Of a stretch of DNA of 64,000 nucleotides, positions 18,632-29,146 are shown in pieces. The position numbers and the translations under genes were made by a program. The stretch lies in assembly GCA_028370155.1 (NCBI GenBank), contig CP116670.1:2976001-3040000 (forward strand), in the 5' to 3' direction. Every line of letters begins with the position of its first letter. The stretch's first letter is position 1. Origin of the DNA: Arthrobacter sp. OVS8 (GTDB lineage: Bacteria > Actinomycetota > Actinomycetes > Actinomycetales > Micrococcaceae). The notes under the pieces are model-generated. The model searched no databases. It had not been told where the DNA came from and was given only the letters and a program-made list of their open reading frames with translations.

Positions 18632-19631
18632 ATGCGCGGCTACGTCCTCACCCGTTACGGCGGGCCGGAGGCCATGGAACTCCGCGATCTCCCCGAGCCC
18701 CAGCCCGGGCCCGGCGACGTCCGGATCCGGGTCGCCGCCGCAGGCCTGAACCCGGTGGACTTCAAAATCCGCCAGGGCGCGCTCCGTCCCATCAGTCCGT
18801 TCCGGCTGCCGGTTGTCGTCGGCTGCGAGGTCGCCGGAACGGTCGACGCCGTCGGACCCGGGCCGAGTCGCTTCGCGGTGGGGACCGTGTCTACGCTCGC
18901 GTGGACAAACGCAGGTTGGGTGCCTTCGCCGAGTTCGTGTGCGTGCAGCAGGAACTCGTTGCCGCCATGCCGGCGTCGATTGGGTTCGCCGAGGCGGCCG
19001 GACTTCCGCTGGCCGGGCTGACCGCGTTGCAGGCGCTCCGCGACGAACTCGACGTCGGCCCCGGCACCCGGCTCTTCATCTCCGGCGGCGCCGGGGCGTG
19101 GGAACGCTCGCCATCCAGCTCGCCAAACACTTCGGCGCAGAGGTCACCACCACCGCCTCTGCCCGCGGCGACACGCTGGTGCGGCGGCTGGGGGCGGACC
19201 ACGTTATCGATTACACGCGGGAGGACTTCGCCGGTGCGCTGCACGATTTCGACGCCGTGCTGGACCTGGTGGGCGGCGCGACGCTGGAGGAATCCTTCCG
19301 CATCCTCCGTCCGGGCGGGCGGCTAGTTTCCATCGCAGGGGTTCCGGAGCCGCTCACCGCGACGAAGGACCTGGACGCTCCGGCGTGGGTCACTGCCGCA
19401 TTCTGGGTGATGAGCCTGGGCATCCGCAGGCGGGCCCGCAAGGCGAAAATCAGCTACCGCTACCTGTTTATGCGCCCGAGCGGGGACGGGTTGCGCTTCC
19501 TGGCATCGCTCGTCGACGCCGGCAAGCTGCAGCCGGTGGTGGACAGCAGCTATCCGTTCGACCGGATCGCCGAGGCCTTTGCCGCGCTGGAGCAGGGCCA
19601 CGCCAAGGGCAAGATCGTCGTCACCTTCTGA
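18632..19631 (+). CDS. Zinc-free quinone oxidoreductase-like MDR protein (two frameshifts)
   Basis: NADPH-dependent reductase of the medium-chain family, about 333 residues. GroES-like N-terminus (VAAAGLNPVDFKIRQGALRP) with no zinc cysteines; the nucleotide motif ISGGAGGVGTLAIQLAKHFG appears after repair near 19092, and the other break is at 18888. Both need one G in a GGGG run. DHVIDYTREDF and FRILRPGGRLVSIAGVP are typical. Converges with the AAA+ fusion gene, 11 bases apart. Confidence 0.87.
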
Positions 19632-19642
19632 CAAGAGTGCGG

Positions 19643-20956
19643 CTACACCCGGCCCAGGGCGTCGATGTCCTCGAGGAACTGCTGGTGGACCTCGTCGCTC
19701 ACCGTGGTCCGGGTCTCCGCAATGGCGTCGAGGTAGTCCTGCGTCGCGGGGCCCTTCCGGACGGCTTCGCGGATGGAGGCGTTGCCGCTGGAAGCCAGCC
19801 CGCCGTCGTCGTACACCGCTTTCTCCAGGGCCCGCTGGGACGCGCTCCGGGCGGCGTATTCGATGTCGGCGGGGAGAACCCCTCGGTGCGGTCCACCAGA
19901 AGCTCCACGTCCACGTCGTCCACAACTGTGGCGGGAATGAACCGCTGCCACATGGCCTCGCGGGCCTGGCGGTCGGGCAGGCCGATGGGGATGACGTAGT
20001 CGAAGCGGCCGTGCCGCAGGAATGCCGAATCCAGGGCGCGGATGAAGTTCGTGGCGCAGACCAGCAGGCGGCCGGGCTGCTCGCGGAAGGCCGGGATGAT
20101 TTTCAGGAGCTCGTTGGTGACGCCCTGCAGCGGCGACGGCGGTTCGCCGGAACGCTGCGCGGCGATCTCCTCCACCTCATCGATGAACACCACGGCGTGT
20201 TCCAGCTCGGCGATCTCCAGGAACGTTTCCCGCAGCGCACCCGCCAGGCCCTTGGGATCGGAGGCCAGCCGGGAGGAAGACCTCCACGAACGGCCACTCG
20301 AGCCGGGACGCGATCGCCTTCGCGAACGTGGTCTTGCCGGTGCCGGGCGGGCCGAAGAGGACGACGGCGCGCGGCGGCACCACACCGTACTCGTCGGCGA
20401 GGTCGGCCTCGGCCAGGGGCAGGACCAGGCGGCGTTCCAGCAGTTCCTTCTCATTCCGCATGCCGGCGACATTTTCCCAGAGGTCGCGGGCCAGGATCCG
20501 GCCGCCCAGCAGGCTGAGGGGTTCGAGTTCCTGGCGCTGCACCGGAATCTTCCGCTCGAAGTAGCGAAGGTTCTTCTTCAGCACAAACCCGCGGCCCAGG
20601 AACGCCTCCACCCGGGTCTCGGATTCCGGCATGAGCGCGGAAAGCTTGTTCAGGCCGTGCGGCGCCATCCGGTTCTCGACGGCGGCCAGCAGCGAGGTGC
20701 CGATGCCGCGGCCGCGGTACTCGGGGAGGGTGGCGAGGAACACGATCCAGCCCTGGTCGTGGGCGGCGCGTCCGACGGCGGCGCCCACCACCTGATCCCC
20801 CAGTGCCGCGACGACGGCGTGGTCCTTTTCGCACGAGGCCAGTACCTCGGAGAGTGCATAGACCGGCTCCACGTTGGTGGCCTTGAGCGTCTCCCAGAGG
20901 TGCAGGATGCCGTCAAGGTCGGCCGAGTGGAAATCCCTGATTCGCCAGGTGGTCAT
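19643..20956 (-). CDS. GNAT acetyltransferase-AAA+ ATPase fusion (two frameshifts)
   Basis: About 437 residues with two domains. Residues 1-150 are a GNAT fold ([39 protein letters not shown]). Residues 170-400 are an AAA+ module: Walker [17 protein letters not shown] near 200, Walker [14 protein letters not shown] near 255, sensor 1 CATNF, arginine finger in [10 protein letters not shown]. Breaks lie near 20283 (one extra T, or two missing bases) and 19880 (one missing C). The fusion itself lies upstream of both breaks, in one continuous frame. ATG 20956 follows GGGAG. It is the last gene behind the aspartate-pathway genes. A protein-acetylating remodeller is one guess; function unknown. Confidence 0.8.
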
Positions 20957-21077
20957 GAGGTGTCTCCCGGGTGGTTCGTCGCTGAGCCAGTGTGAGTCTG
21001 TCTGCTGAGCATATGCGACCTGTATCCGGGAGGGGTTGCGGGGACGTTGCGTTACGGTGAGACGGAACGCAAGACCG

Positions 21078-22658
21078 CTACTCGAATCCCCGTCGGCGGC
21101 CCCGTCAGTGCCGCGCGCGGGACGGGCGGCCACGAGCGGATACGGGCCGGTGAAGCCGTCGCGGACAGCGGCGATTTCCAGGATGCGGTGCCGGCTGAGG
21201 CGCCAGCCGAGCATCAGGAGCGGAACGATGACCACGATGGACGCGATGGTCCACGTTCCCACCGGCGAGTCGAATGCCATGAGGATCAGTACCGCCAGGA
21301 GGAAGGCCAGTGTGACCCAGCCCGTGACGGGGGCGCCGGGCATCCGGAAGGTGGGCCGGAGGAGTTCCCCTCGGGCTGCGAGCCGGGCTAGCTGCATCTG
21401 GCACAGGACGATCATGGCCCAGGTGCAGATGATGCCCAGCGATGCGACGTTCAGGACGATCTCGAAGGCCTCGGCCGGGACCAGAGCGTTCAGGATGACC
21501 CCCAGGACGGCGACACAGGCGGTAAGGGCGATGCCGCCGTAGGGGACACCGGCCTTGTTCATTCGGCCGGCGAATTTCGGCGCAGAACCAGCAACGGACA
21601 TCGACCGCATGATCCGGCCGGTGGAGTAGAGGCCGGCGTTGAGCGAGGACAGGGCCGCGGTCAGGACCACGAGGTTCATGATGGCGTCCACACCGTCGAC
21701 GCCGATGGAGCCGAAGAACGTCACGAACGGGCTTTCGCCGGCCTTGTAGGAGTTATAGGGCAGCAGCAGCGAGAGCAGTACCAGCGAGCCGACGTAGAAC
21801 ACCGCGATACGGACGATCACTGTGTTGATGGCCCGCGGCATGATTTTTCCGGGTTTTCCGTCTCGCCGGCGGCGGTGCCGATCAGCTCGATCGAGGCGTA
21901 GGCGAACACCACGCCCTGCATCACCACGACTGCGGGCAAAAGACCGTTGGGGAACATGCCGCCGTTGTCCGCGATGAGGCTGAAGCCGACCTCCTGGCCG
22001 GCGACGGGGTGCCGAAGATGACGAAGTAGGTGCCGATGAGCAGGAAGGACACGAGCGCCACCACCTTGATCAGCGCGAACCAGAATTCGAGTTCGCCGAA
22101 CACCTTGACGCTGATGAGGTTGAGGCCCAGGACCAGGATCAGGGCGGCCAGTGCCCAAGCCCACTGCGGTACGTCCGCGATCGGCGCCCAGTACTTCTTG
22201 AAGAAGTTCATGTACAGCGCGACGGCGGTGATGTCCACGATCGCCGTCATGGCCCAGTTCAGCCAGTACAGCCAGCCGGTGACGAACGCGGCCTTCTCGC
22301 CGAAGAATTCGCGGGCATAAGAGACGAACGAGCCCGACGACGGCCGGTGCATGACGAGTTCGCCGAGGGCGCGCAGGATCATGAAGGCGAAGAACCCGCA
22401 GACCGCATAGCTGATGATCAGGGCGGGTCCGGCAGTGGCGAGGCGGCCGCCCGCGCCCATGAACAGGCCAGTGCCGATGGCGCCGCCGATCGCGATCATC
22501 TGCACCTGCCGGGGTTTCAGGCCCTTGTGGTAGCCCTGGTCCTCGGCGTGGAGCGCTGCCTCGGAGGCATGGGCATGCGCGGGAATGGTGTGGTCGGAGA
22601 TGGCGGGTTGCTGTTGGGTCGTCTGTTTTTGGGCGCGGGCAGTTTCGGGATAAGTCAT
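21078..22658 (-). CDS. APC-family amino-acid permease, probably asparagine/aspartate (three frameshifts)
   Basis: Twelve-helix inner-membrane permease, about 527 residues. [20 protein letters not shown] then [20 protein letters not shown] is the AAT-branch signature, and [19 protein letters not shown] resembles AnsP/CycA/GabP. Breaks near 22010 (one C), 21848 (one A of a run of six) and 21090 (one G). The last restores a stop at 21078-21080; unrepaired, the frame runs into the acetyltransferase gene. It follows aspA and the asparaginase gene, so asparagine or aspartate is the likely substrate. Confidence 0.85.
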
Positions 22659-22685
22659 GAGGGTCCTTCGGCGTTCGAGGGTGCG

Positions 22686-24101
22686 CTATTTGCTCAGGTT
22701 GGCCAGGCGCTGTGGGCTGAGGAGGTCGGTGAGCTGCTCGGCGGTGAGCAGCCCGTGTTCGAGTACGAGTTCCGCGACGCCCTTGCCGGTGGCGAGGGCT
22801 TCCTGCGCGATGGCCGTGGCCGTGGCGTAGCCCAGGTGCGGGTTGAGTGCGGTGACGAGGCCGATTGACTGTTCCACCGTGAGGCGAAGGTGTTCGGTGT
22901 TGGCGGTGATGCCACGGACGCAGCGGGCCGTAAGGGTGCGGCACGCGGCTTCCAGGTGGGAGATGCTCTTGTGGAGGCTGTGAACGATGATGGGTTCGAA
23001 GGCGTTGAGCTGCAGCTGCCCGGCTTCGGCCGCCATGGTGATGGTGACGTCGTTGCCGATCACCTCATAGGCCACTTGGCTGACCACTTCGGGGATGACG
23101 GGGTTGATCTTGCCCGGCATGATCGAGGAACCGGACTGCACGGCGGGGAGGTTGATTTCGCCGAAGCCGGCGCGCGGGCCGGAGGAGAGTAGCCGGAGGT
23201 CGTTGCAGATCTTGGACAGTTTCACGGCCACCCGCTTGAGCACGCCGGAGAGGTGCACGAAGGCGCCGACGTCCTGGGTAGCCTCGATCAGGTCCACCGC
23301 CGTGACCAGCGGCAGGCCCGTGATTTCGGCCAGGTGCCGGCAGGCGGCCGCGGCGTACCCTGCAGGTGCGTTGAGCCCGGTGCCGATCGCCGTGGCGCCC
23401 AGGTTGATTTCGTGGATCAGCAGGTCGGCTTCGGCCAGGCGGAGCCGGTCCTCGCCGATCGTGACGGCGTAGGTGCCGAATTCCTGGCCGAGGGTCATGG
23501 GGACGGCGTCCTGCAGTTGGGTCCGGCCCATTTTCACCACCGTGCGGAATTCGAGGGCTTTGGCGGCGAAGGCGTCTTCGAGCTCGGTGAGGGCGTCGAG
23601 CAGTTCCCGGGCGGCGAAGATCGTGCCGAGCTTGACTGCGGTGGGGTAGACGTCGTTGGTGGACTGGCTGAGGTTGACGTGGTCGTTGGGGTGCAGCCGC
23701 GCGTAGTCGCCCTTCGGGTGTCCGAGGATTTCCAGGGCCCGGTTGGCGATGACCTCGTTGGCGTTCATGTTCGACGATGTCCCGGCACCGCCCTGGATGA
23801 CGTCCACCACGAACTGCTCGCTGAGCTTGCCGTTCATGACGTCGGTGCAGGCCTCCTCGATGGCCCGGGCGCGCCCGGCGTCGAGCAGCCCGAGTTCGTG
23901 GTTGGTGCGGGCGGCGGCCAGTTTGACGGCTGCCAGCCCGCGGACCAGGTACATGTTGGAGGCGAGCGGCTGGCCGGTGATGGGGAAGTTCTCCACGGCC
24001 CGCAGGGTGTGGACACCCCAGTAGGCGTCGGCGGGGATGTCCCGGTCGCCCAGGAGGTCGTGTTCGGAGCGGAAGTCTGAACGTTCGTCAAGGGATGTCA
24101 T
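22686..24101 (-). CDS. aspA: Aspartate ammonia-lyase
   Basis: Splits aspartate into fumarate and ammonia. 471 residues, intact. The fumarase/aspartase signature GSSIMPGKINPVIPEV is present near residue 330, as are GTSSNMNANEVIANRALE and SQSTNDVYPTA. I chose ATG 24101 (MTSLDERSDF) because AAGGACCGCC precedes it; the open frame extends further upstream without homology. Its start overlaps the end of the asparaginase gene by 14 bases, implying coupling: asparagine to aspartate to fumarate. Confidence 0.94.
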   Translation of the reverse strand: MTSLDERSDFRSEHDLLGDRDIPADAYWGVHTLRAVENFPITGQPLASNMYLVRGLAAVKLAAARTNHELGLLDAGRARAIEEACTDVMNGKLSEQFVVDVIQGGAGTSSNMNANEVIANRALEILGHPKGDYARLHPNDHVNLSQSTNDVYPTAVKLGTIFAARELLDALTELEDAFAAKALEFRTVVKMGRTQLQDAVPMTLGQEFGTYAVTIGEDRLRLAEADLLIHEINLGATAIGTGLNAPAGYAAAACRHLAEITGLPLVTAVDLIEATQDVGAFVHLSGVLKRVAVKLSKICNDLRLLSSGPRAGFGEINLPAVQSGSSIMPGKINPVIPEVVSQVAYEVIGNDVTITMAAEAGQLQLNAFEPIIVHSLHKSISHLEAACRTLTARCVRGITANTEHLRLTVEQSIGLVTALNPHLGYATATAIAQEALATGKGVAELVLEHGLLTAEQLTDLLSPQRLANLSK

Positions 24102-25144
24102 GGCGGTCCTTACAGGGCGTCGGGGTGGAGGTCTTGGGGGCAGCGAGGAAATCGACGGCTTGCAGCAGCCCGACAGGCCGGCCACCGCCGAGCACTGGTG
24201 CCGAGGCAATGCCCGCCAAGGGAGACGTATCGACGTCGAGCGCGGCCAGCAGGTGCACGGTGACGGGCATCCGGGCGCGGTCTCCGCCGTCGGAGACCTT
24301 CACGGCGACGGCGCGGCCGTCCGGCAGTCCCACCAGCTGGACGCCTTCGAATCCGTCCTTGGCCAGGAGCCCGGGCACCAGGCGCATCAGTGCGGTGACA
24401 TCCCGGTCCTCGCCCGCGGCCATCCCGGGGTGGCGGCGCATGGCTCCGGCGACGGCGGCTTCCGCGCTGCCGGGTCCCGTTGCCGAGGCCAGCCGGCCAA
24501 AGGCCCGGGCCATGCCGCGCAGGGTCAGGGCGAAGAGCGGGGTGCCGCAGCCGTCAGTGGACGTGCGCTCCGGTTCTTCGCCGGTCAGGTCCGCGACGGT
24601 CCGGGCCACGAGCTGCTGGAGCGGGTGCGCCGGGTCCAGGTATCCCGCGACCGGCCAGCCGTTGACGACGCAGGTGGCTGCCATGGCCGCGTGCTTTCCG
24701 GAGCAGTTCTGCGCCAGCCGGGTGGCCTTCCTTCCGCCGGCGACCCATTCCTCGCGCTCGCGGACGCCGTAAGGGAGGTCGGTGCTGTTCTCGAGGTCGG
24801 CGGGGCCAGCCCATGCATGTCCAGGATGCGCAGCGCGCCGTCGCGGTGGGCGGCGGCCCCGGAGTGGCTGGCGGATGCGAGGGCGAGAAGTTCGTCCGGG
24901 AGTTCCAGGCCGGCACGGACCATGGCGACGGCCTGCAGGGGCTTGAGGGCGGATCGCGGGTAGAACGGGGCGAGGGCTCGCCGGCGGCCAGGAGGGTCCG
25001 GCAGTCCGCCGCGGTGGCGATTGCCGAGCCGTAATGGACGCTCTCGACGAGGCCGTCGCGGGTCTGGACCGCGAGCGGGGTGTGCTGCGGGAGCGTCTCG
25101 GGGGCCAGCGGGGTGGGGAGATGCGCGAGGGCGGGAAGAATCAT
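24088..25144 (-). CDS. L-asparaginase, AnsA/asparaginase II type of Rhizobium (two frameshifts)
   Basis: Hydrolyses asparagine to aspartate and ammonia. It belongs to the Rhizobium etli-type family (PF06089), not the E. coli type: NCSGKHAAMAATCV and STDGCGTPLFALTL hold the characteristic cysteines and the S/K pair. About 352 residues after one-C repairs near 24971 and 24811. ATG 25144 follows AAAGGACGTA. Cytosolic; no signal peptide. It is the first enzyme of the operon behind the GntR gene. Confidence 0.9.
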
Positions 25145-25215
25145 TACGTCCTTTGGCGGTGGTGTTGGTTGTCGCTGGTCAAGCCTTGCTGAATCTGCAC
25201 TTCCCGGCGCAGGCG

Positions 25216-25923
25216 TCAGGCGCCTTCAGCGGCGTGGAGAATCGAATCGAGGGCAACGCCTACAGCATGGAGGTGCTGGCTCATGGCGATGCCCGCCGTT
25301 GCAGCGTCGCCGGCCTCGATGGCGGCCAGGATGCGCCGGTGCTCGTCGTTGGACGCGTGCCGCCGGTCCGTCACCATGTTCAGGGTCTCGGACTGGTGGG
25401 CGAGGGCCTCCCGGATGTCGGCGACGACATTTTCGAAGACCTTGTTCCGGCTGGCCCTGGCGATCAGCGCGTGGAAGCTCGAGTCCAGGCCCACCCACAC
25501 TTCGGGGTCGTCCTCGGCGGTCATCGCGGCAACAATGTCCCGCATGGTGTCCAGTTCCTCAGGCGACCGGCGTTCTGCCGCCAACGCGGCGGCAGGAACC
25601 TCGATGTGGGGACGCGCCTCGGTGAGGTCGCGTGCCGAGTATTGGCCAAGGACCAGGTCCTTGGCCACGTGGTCGGCGACGACGAACGTGCCCCGCCCGG
25701 TCCTGGTGACGGTCAGCCCCAAGGCGGTGCAGGAACGTAAGGCCTCGCGGACCACAGAGCGGCTCACTCCGTACTGCTGGGCGAGCGTGGCCTCGGAGTT
25801 CAGTTTGGCGCCGACGATGAGCTTGCCGGATTCGATTTCGGAGCGGAGGACATTAAAGACCGCTTCGGCTGCGCTAAGGCGGGCGAGTGGCTGTCCTGCT
25901 GTCCGGCTGTCTGACAGGTTCAT
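25216..25923 (-). CDS. GntR/FadR (FCD) regulator of the asparagine operon
   Basis: 235 residues, intact. The N-terminal winged helix holds LNSEATLAQQYGVSRSVVRE and the C-terminal FCD effector domain has SSFHALIARASRNKVFE and the final DEHRRILAAIEAGDA histidine block. ATG 25923 lies about 7 bases after a -10 element with a perfect -35, so the mRNA looks leaderless. It opens the asparaginase-aspA-permease operon; a C4-dicarboxylate or amino-acid effector is likely, by family and context. Confidence 0.9.
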   Translation of the reverse strand: MNLSDSRTAGQPLARLSAAEAVFNVLRSEIESGKLIVGAKLNSEATLAQQYGVSRSVVREALRSCTALGLTVTRTGRGTFVVADHVAKDLVLGQYSARDLTEARPHIEVPAAALAAERRSPEELDTMRDIVAAMTAEDDPEVWVGLDSSFHALIARASRNKVFENVVADIREALAHQSETLNMVTDRRHASNDEHRRILAAIEAGDAATAGIAMSQHLHAVGVALDSILHAAEGA

Positions 25924-25929
25924 GTTTGA

Positions 25930-25959
25930 AATATGGCAGAGGTCACACCGGGGTGTCAA
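25930..25959 (-). promoter_or_regulatory. Promoter of the GntR-asparaginase operon
   Basis: On the reverse strand, TTGACA (25954-25959) is 18 bases from CATATT (25930-25935). Transcription would begin about at the ATG (25923). An ACACC-GG-GGTGT repeat lies between the two boxes and abuts the -35, a plausible autoregulatory operator. Confidence 0.65.
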
Positions 25960-25998
25960 CTGTGACGGCGGCCCAGGGGCCGGAGACCGCCGTCACAG
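25960..25998 (-). terminator. Terminator of the DUF305 gene
   Basis: Perfect 12-bp stem CTGTGACGGCGG / CCGCCGTCACAG with a 15-base loop, 18 bases past the DUF305 stop. Its end touches the -35 box of the next promoter. Confidence 0.7.
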
Positions 25999-26015
25999 CG
26001 AGCTTCGATCTCCGC

Positions 26016-26618
26016 CTACAGCAGGGCGATCAGGTCCTTCATGTCGGCGATTTCCGTGGTCTGGGAGGCCGCGATGTCCTTGGCCAGCTGGACGGCTTCG
26101 GCGTTCTTGCCGGAGCGGACCTCGGCGTTCGCCATCTCGACGGCGCCTTCGTGGTGCGCGATCATCTGGCTGAGGAAGAGCTTCGCCGCGTCGGTGCCCT
26201 GGGCGGCGTCGAGCTTGGTGAGGTCGTCACCGCTCATCATGCCGGTCATCGAGTGGCCGCCGGGCGCCTGGGTGGGTTCGTCCCAGTCCCCGAGCCAGCC
26301 GGTCATCTTGTCGATCTCGGGCGCCTGGGCGGCCTTGATCTTCGTGGCCAGCGCGGTGATCCTGGCGTCGACGCCCTGCTTCTTCAGGATGATGTCGCTC
26401 ATCTCTACGGCCTGGGCGTGGTGCGGGATCATGGCCTGGGCGAACATCGTGTCCGAGCCGTTGTGGTCCGCGGCGGCGTTCGGGCCCGGCATTGCACTGC
26501 CCGTGCTGTGGTCCATGCCGGGCATGCTGCTCCCGGAGCTACTGCTGCCCGCGGAGCAGCCGGCCAGTGCAATCACGGCGGCTATGGCCGCGGCGGAAAT
26601 CGTGAGGGTTTTCTTCAT
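26016..26618 (-). CDS. DUF305 lipoprotein, possible metal-binding
   Basis: 200 residues. A signal peptide with lipobox ALAGC (cysteine near residue 21) predicts a membrane-anchored extracellular protein, followed by a Ser/Gly/Met/His-rich linker (SSMPGMDHSTGSAMPG). Two DUF305 repeats follow with MIPHHAQAVEMSD near residue 63 and MIAHHEGAVEMANAE near 152. The His and Met content suggests copper or other metal binding, a common proposal for the family but unproven. It lies downstream of a DUF6153 gene. Confidence 0.88.
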   Translation of the reverse strand: MKKTLTISAAAIAAVIALAGCSAGSSSSGSSMPGMDHSTGSAMPGPNAAADHNGSDTMFAQAMIPHHAQAVEMSDIILKKQGVDARITALATKIKAAQAPEIDKMTGWLGDWDEPTQAPGGHSMTGMMSGDDLTKLDAAQGTDAAKLFLSQMIAHHEGAVEMANAEVRSGKNAEAVQLAKDIAASQTTEIADMKDLIALL

Positions 26619-26739
26619 GGCAAATCGTGTCTTTCGTGGATCCGGCGGAGTAGCCGGATGGCGGGCACGCAGCAGCAGGGTGTGGCTGCCGGGCGCGGGT
26701 GGCAGGGTGGGCCGGCGGTGTCACGGCGCATGCCCCGTC

Positions 26740-27252
26740 TTACGTGCGACTGATGGACAAGTCGTTGGGGGATGGCGTACCGGGCCGGTAAGCATAGCCG
26801 GACGGGAGGTCCGCCCGCACCGCGGTCCACGGCCGGGCCGCCGGCAGGGCGGCTCCGGGTTGCGGTGCGCTCAAGGTGGCGCCCGCCGGTGAGGGCGTGC
26901 AACCGACGTGCATCGCCGGCTTCTCGGCGCAGCCGCCCTGGCAGACGCACGACGGCGGCACGTCGGTTCCGCCGACGGTCACCGCCGCGGGGATCACGTC
27001 AGGGCTCGGGGTGGAGCCGGTGACCCGGCCTTGTGGCTGGAGTGTGTCGTGGGCCGGGGCAGGCGGCGGTGCCGCGGCGTGTTCCGCAGCGGTGTGTCCG
27101 GTGGTGCCCGACGGCGGCGCCTGGGAGTGCACCCCGTGGGACCCCGAGAGGATGTGCATGCCCAGGAAGCCCGCGATGACGGCGAGGAGCGCGGCCAGCA
27201 GCACGGCGTGGCGGAGCCAGGCCGCGGCTCGGGCCGGGGTGGCGGCGGGCAT
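26740..27252 (-). CDS. DUF6153 family membrane protein
   Basis: 170 residues. One N-terminal membrane helix (residues 12-32) is followed by GMHILSGSHGVHSQ and a Pro/Ala-rich extracellular part with a cysteine cluster CVCQGGC and a later VGCTPSP. This is the actinobacterial DUF6153 pattern, often placed beside DUF305 genes as here. Start ATG 27252 is chosen for the signal-like N-terminus. Function unknown; surface metal handling is only a suggestion. Confidence 0.75.
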   Translation of the reverse strand: MPAATPARAAAWLRHAVLLAALLAVIAGFLGMHILSGSHGVHSQAPPSGTTGHTAAEHAAAPPPAPAHDTLQPQGRVTGSTPSPDVIPAAVTVGGTDVPPSCVCQGGCAEKPAMHVGCTPSPAGATLSAPQPGAALPAARPWTAVRADLPSGYAYRPGTPSPNDLSISRT

Positions 27253-27430
27253 GGCGGTCCTCCTCTCCGGGGCCTGCTTGGTGGTCAATAGGCTACCGGT
27301 GTTCAACGCCGGCGCCGCCCATTGTGTTCCGGCCGCTGTTCCGCCCATTGGGTTCCGGCCGAGGACATGCCGGACCTGGAGGCCCGTGTTTCCGCCGCCA
27401 CGTCAGCTCGCCGGGGTTGGATTCCCGGGG

Positions 27431-28387
27431 TCAGATTCCCAGGGTCGCCAGGCTCTGCCGCAGCGTCTCGGCAGAGTGGTGCAGGGAGGCCAGTTCGCCG
27501 TCGTCCATGGGCGTGTCCAGCACCGAGCGGACCCCTCCGTTCCCCACAACACTGGGCAGGGACAGCGCCACCCCGGAGATTCCGTACTGGCCGTCCAGCA
27601 CGGTGGAGACGGGAAGGACGGCGTTCTCCGATCGCAGGAGGGCCTCAACGATGCGGGCTCCGGAGAGGCCGATGGCGTAGTTCGTCGCGCCCTTGCCGGC
27701 GATCACCTTGTAGGCCGCGTGCGTCACTTCCCGCGCGGTGTCGGCGAGGTACTCGGGCGTAAAGACACGTTCGCCGTCGACCGTCCACTGGCGGATCGGG
27801 ACCGGACCGATAGTGGCGCCGGACCAGATGGGGAACTCGGTGTCGCCATGCTCGCCCACCATGCTCGCGTGCACGCTGGTCAGGGAGACCCCGGCTTTGT
27901 GCGCCAGCACCCAGCGCAGCCGTGACGTATCGAGCACCGTGCCGGAGGAGAAGATGCGCGACGACGGCAGACCGGAGATCTTCTGCGCCGCGACGGTCAG
28001 CACGTCGCAGGGGTTGGTCACCAGGACGTAAACGGCGTCGGGGGCGTGCGTGAGGAGTTGCGGCATGAGCTGTTCGAGGATCCGGACGTTGGTGCCGGCC
28101 AGGTCCAGACGCGTCTGGCCCGGCGCCTGTTTGGCCCCGGCGGTGATGACCACGACGTCGGCCCCTTCCGTCGCGGTGATGTCCCCGCCGCCGGTGACGG
28201 TCGACGCGGCGGCGGCGAACTGGGTGCCGTGCGCGAGGTCGAGCACTTCAGCTTCGGCCTTGGTGGCGTTGACGTCAAAGAGAGCCACGTTGCTGGCGGA
28301 GCCGCGGATCAGGGCGGCGTAGGCGAGGGACGTGCCCACGCTGCCGGCGCCGACAATCGCAAGTTTGGTACCGGGATTCTGGGACAT
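27431..28387 (-). CDS. ldh: L-lactate dehydrogenase
   Basis: NAD-dependent interconversion of pyruvate and lactate. 318 residues, intact. Rossmann motif [15 protein letters not shown], active-site loop [14 protein letters not shown] (Gln at the substrate-specificity position, as in lactate rather than malate dehydrogenases), and the catalytic histidine in [14 protein letters not shown]. An SDR gene ends 16 bases downstream of its start on the sequence map (transcribed first), so the two may be cotranscribed. Confidence 0.94.
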   Translation of the reverse strand: MSQNPGTKLAIVGAGSVGTSLAYAALIRGSASNVALFDVNATKAEAEVLDLAHGTQFAAAASTVTGGGDITATEGADVVVITAGAKQAPGQTRLDLAGTNVRILEQLMPQLLTHAPDAVYVLVTNPCDVLTVAAQKISGLPSSRIFSSGTVLDTSRLRWVLAHKAGVSLTSVHASMVGEHGDTEFPIWSGATIGPVPIRQWTVDGERVFTPEYLADTAREVTHAAYKVIAGKGATNYAIGLSGARIVEALLRSENAVLPVSTVLDGQYGISGVALSLPSVVGNGGVRSVLDTPMDDGELASLHHSAETLRQSLATLGI

Positions 28388-28403
28388 GGGCTTCTGCTTT
28401 CGG

Positions 28404-29146
28404 TCAGGCGGAGGGCGGCGCCACGGTGCCGGCCGTCTCTCCGCCGTCGATCACGAACTCGGCGCCCGTGACGAACGAGGACTCATCGGCTGCCAGGTAC
28501 ACCGCCAGATCCGCGATCTCCGTCGGCTGGCCGGTCCGGTGCAAGGGGACATGTCCGGTGTCGAAGGTCATGCCCGCGGTCATGGGCGTCTCGATGACGC
28601 CGGGGTGCACCGAGTTTACGCGGATTCCGGACCCGCCGAGGTCCAGGGCGGCGGCCTTGGTCAGGCCCCGGACGCCGAACTTCGACGCCGTATAACCGGC
28701 CAGGGACTCGTAGCCGCGGATTCCCGCGATCGAGGAAATGTTGATGATGGACGCGGCCCCGGCGCGCATCAAGGCCGGGGCCCCAGCCTTGATGCCGTTG
28801 AAGACGCCGGTCAGGTTCACATCGATGATTCGGGCCCAGTCCCCGTGCGAATACTCGTCGATCCGGCCGAAGTTCACGATGCCGGCGTTGTTGACCAGAA
28901 CGCTGAGGCTGCCGAAGGCGGCCACGGCCTCGTCCACCGCCGCTGCCCAGTCCGCCGGCTGCGTCACGTCCAGGTGGACATAGCGGACGCCGTCCCCGAG
29001 GTCGGCGGCCAACTGCTTGCCGTCCTCGTCCAGGACATCGCCGGCCACGACTTTCGCGCCTTCGTCGAGAAAGCGCCGGGCGATGGCCGCGCCGATCCCC
29101 GGGCGCCCCCGCTGACCAGGGCCACTTTGCCGTCCAACCGTCCCAT
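28404..29146 (-). CDS. SDR family oxidoreductase (one frameshift)
   Basis: Classical short-chain dehydrogenase, about 248 residues. After one G is restored near 29100 the cofactor loop reads [19 protein letters not shown]. Catalytic residues are visible in [20 protein letters not shown] then SKFG (S, Y, K), with [11 protein letters not shown] and HPGVIETPM. It resembles 3-alpha/20-beta hydroxysteroid or 3-oxoacyl reductases; substrate unknown. ATG 29146. Confidence 0.87.

Noticed and set aside
20177..21841. Apparent permease-acetyltransferase-ATPase fusion in one reverse-strand frame
   Set aside because: One G restored at GACGGGGATTC gives the permease a natural stop at 21078-21080, and the acetyltransferase has its own ribosome site and ATG. 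Only the GNAT-AAA part is a real fusion.
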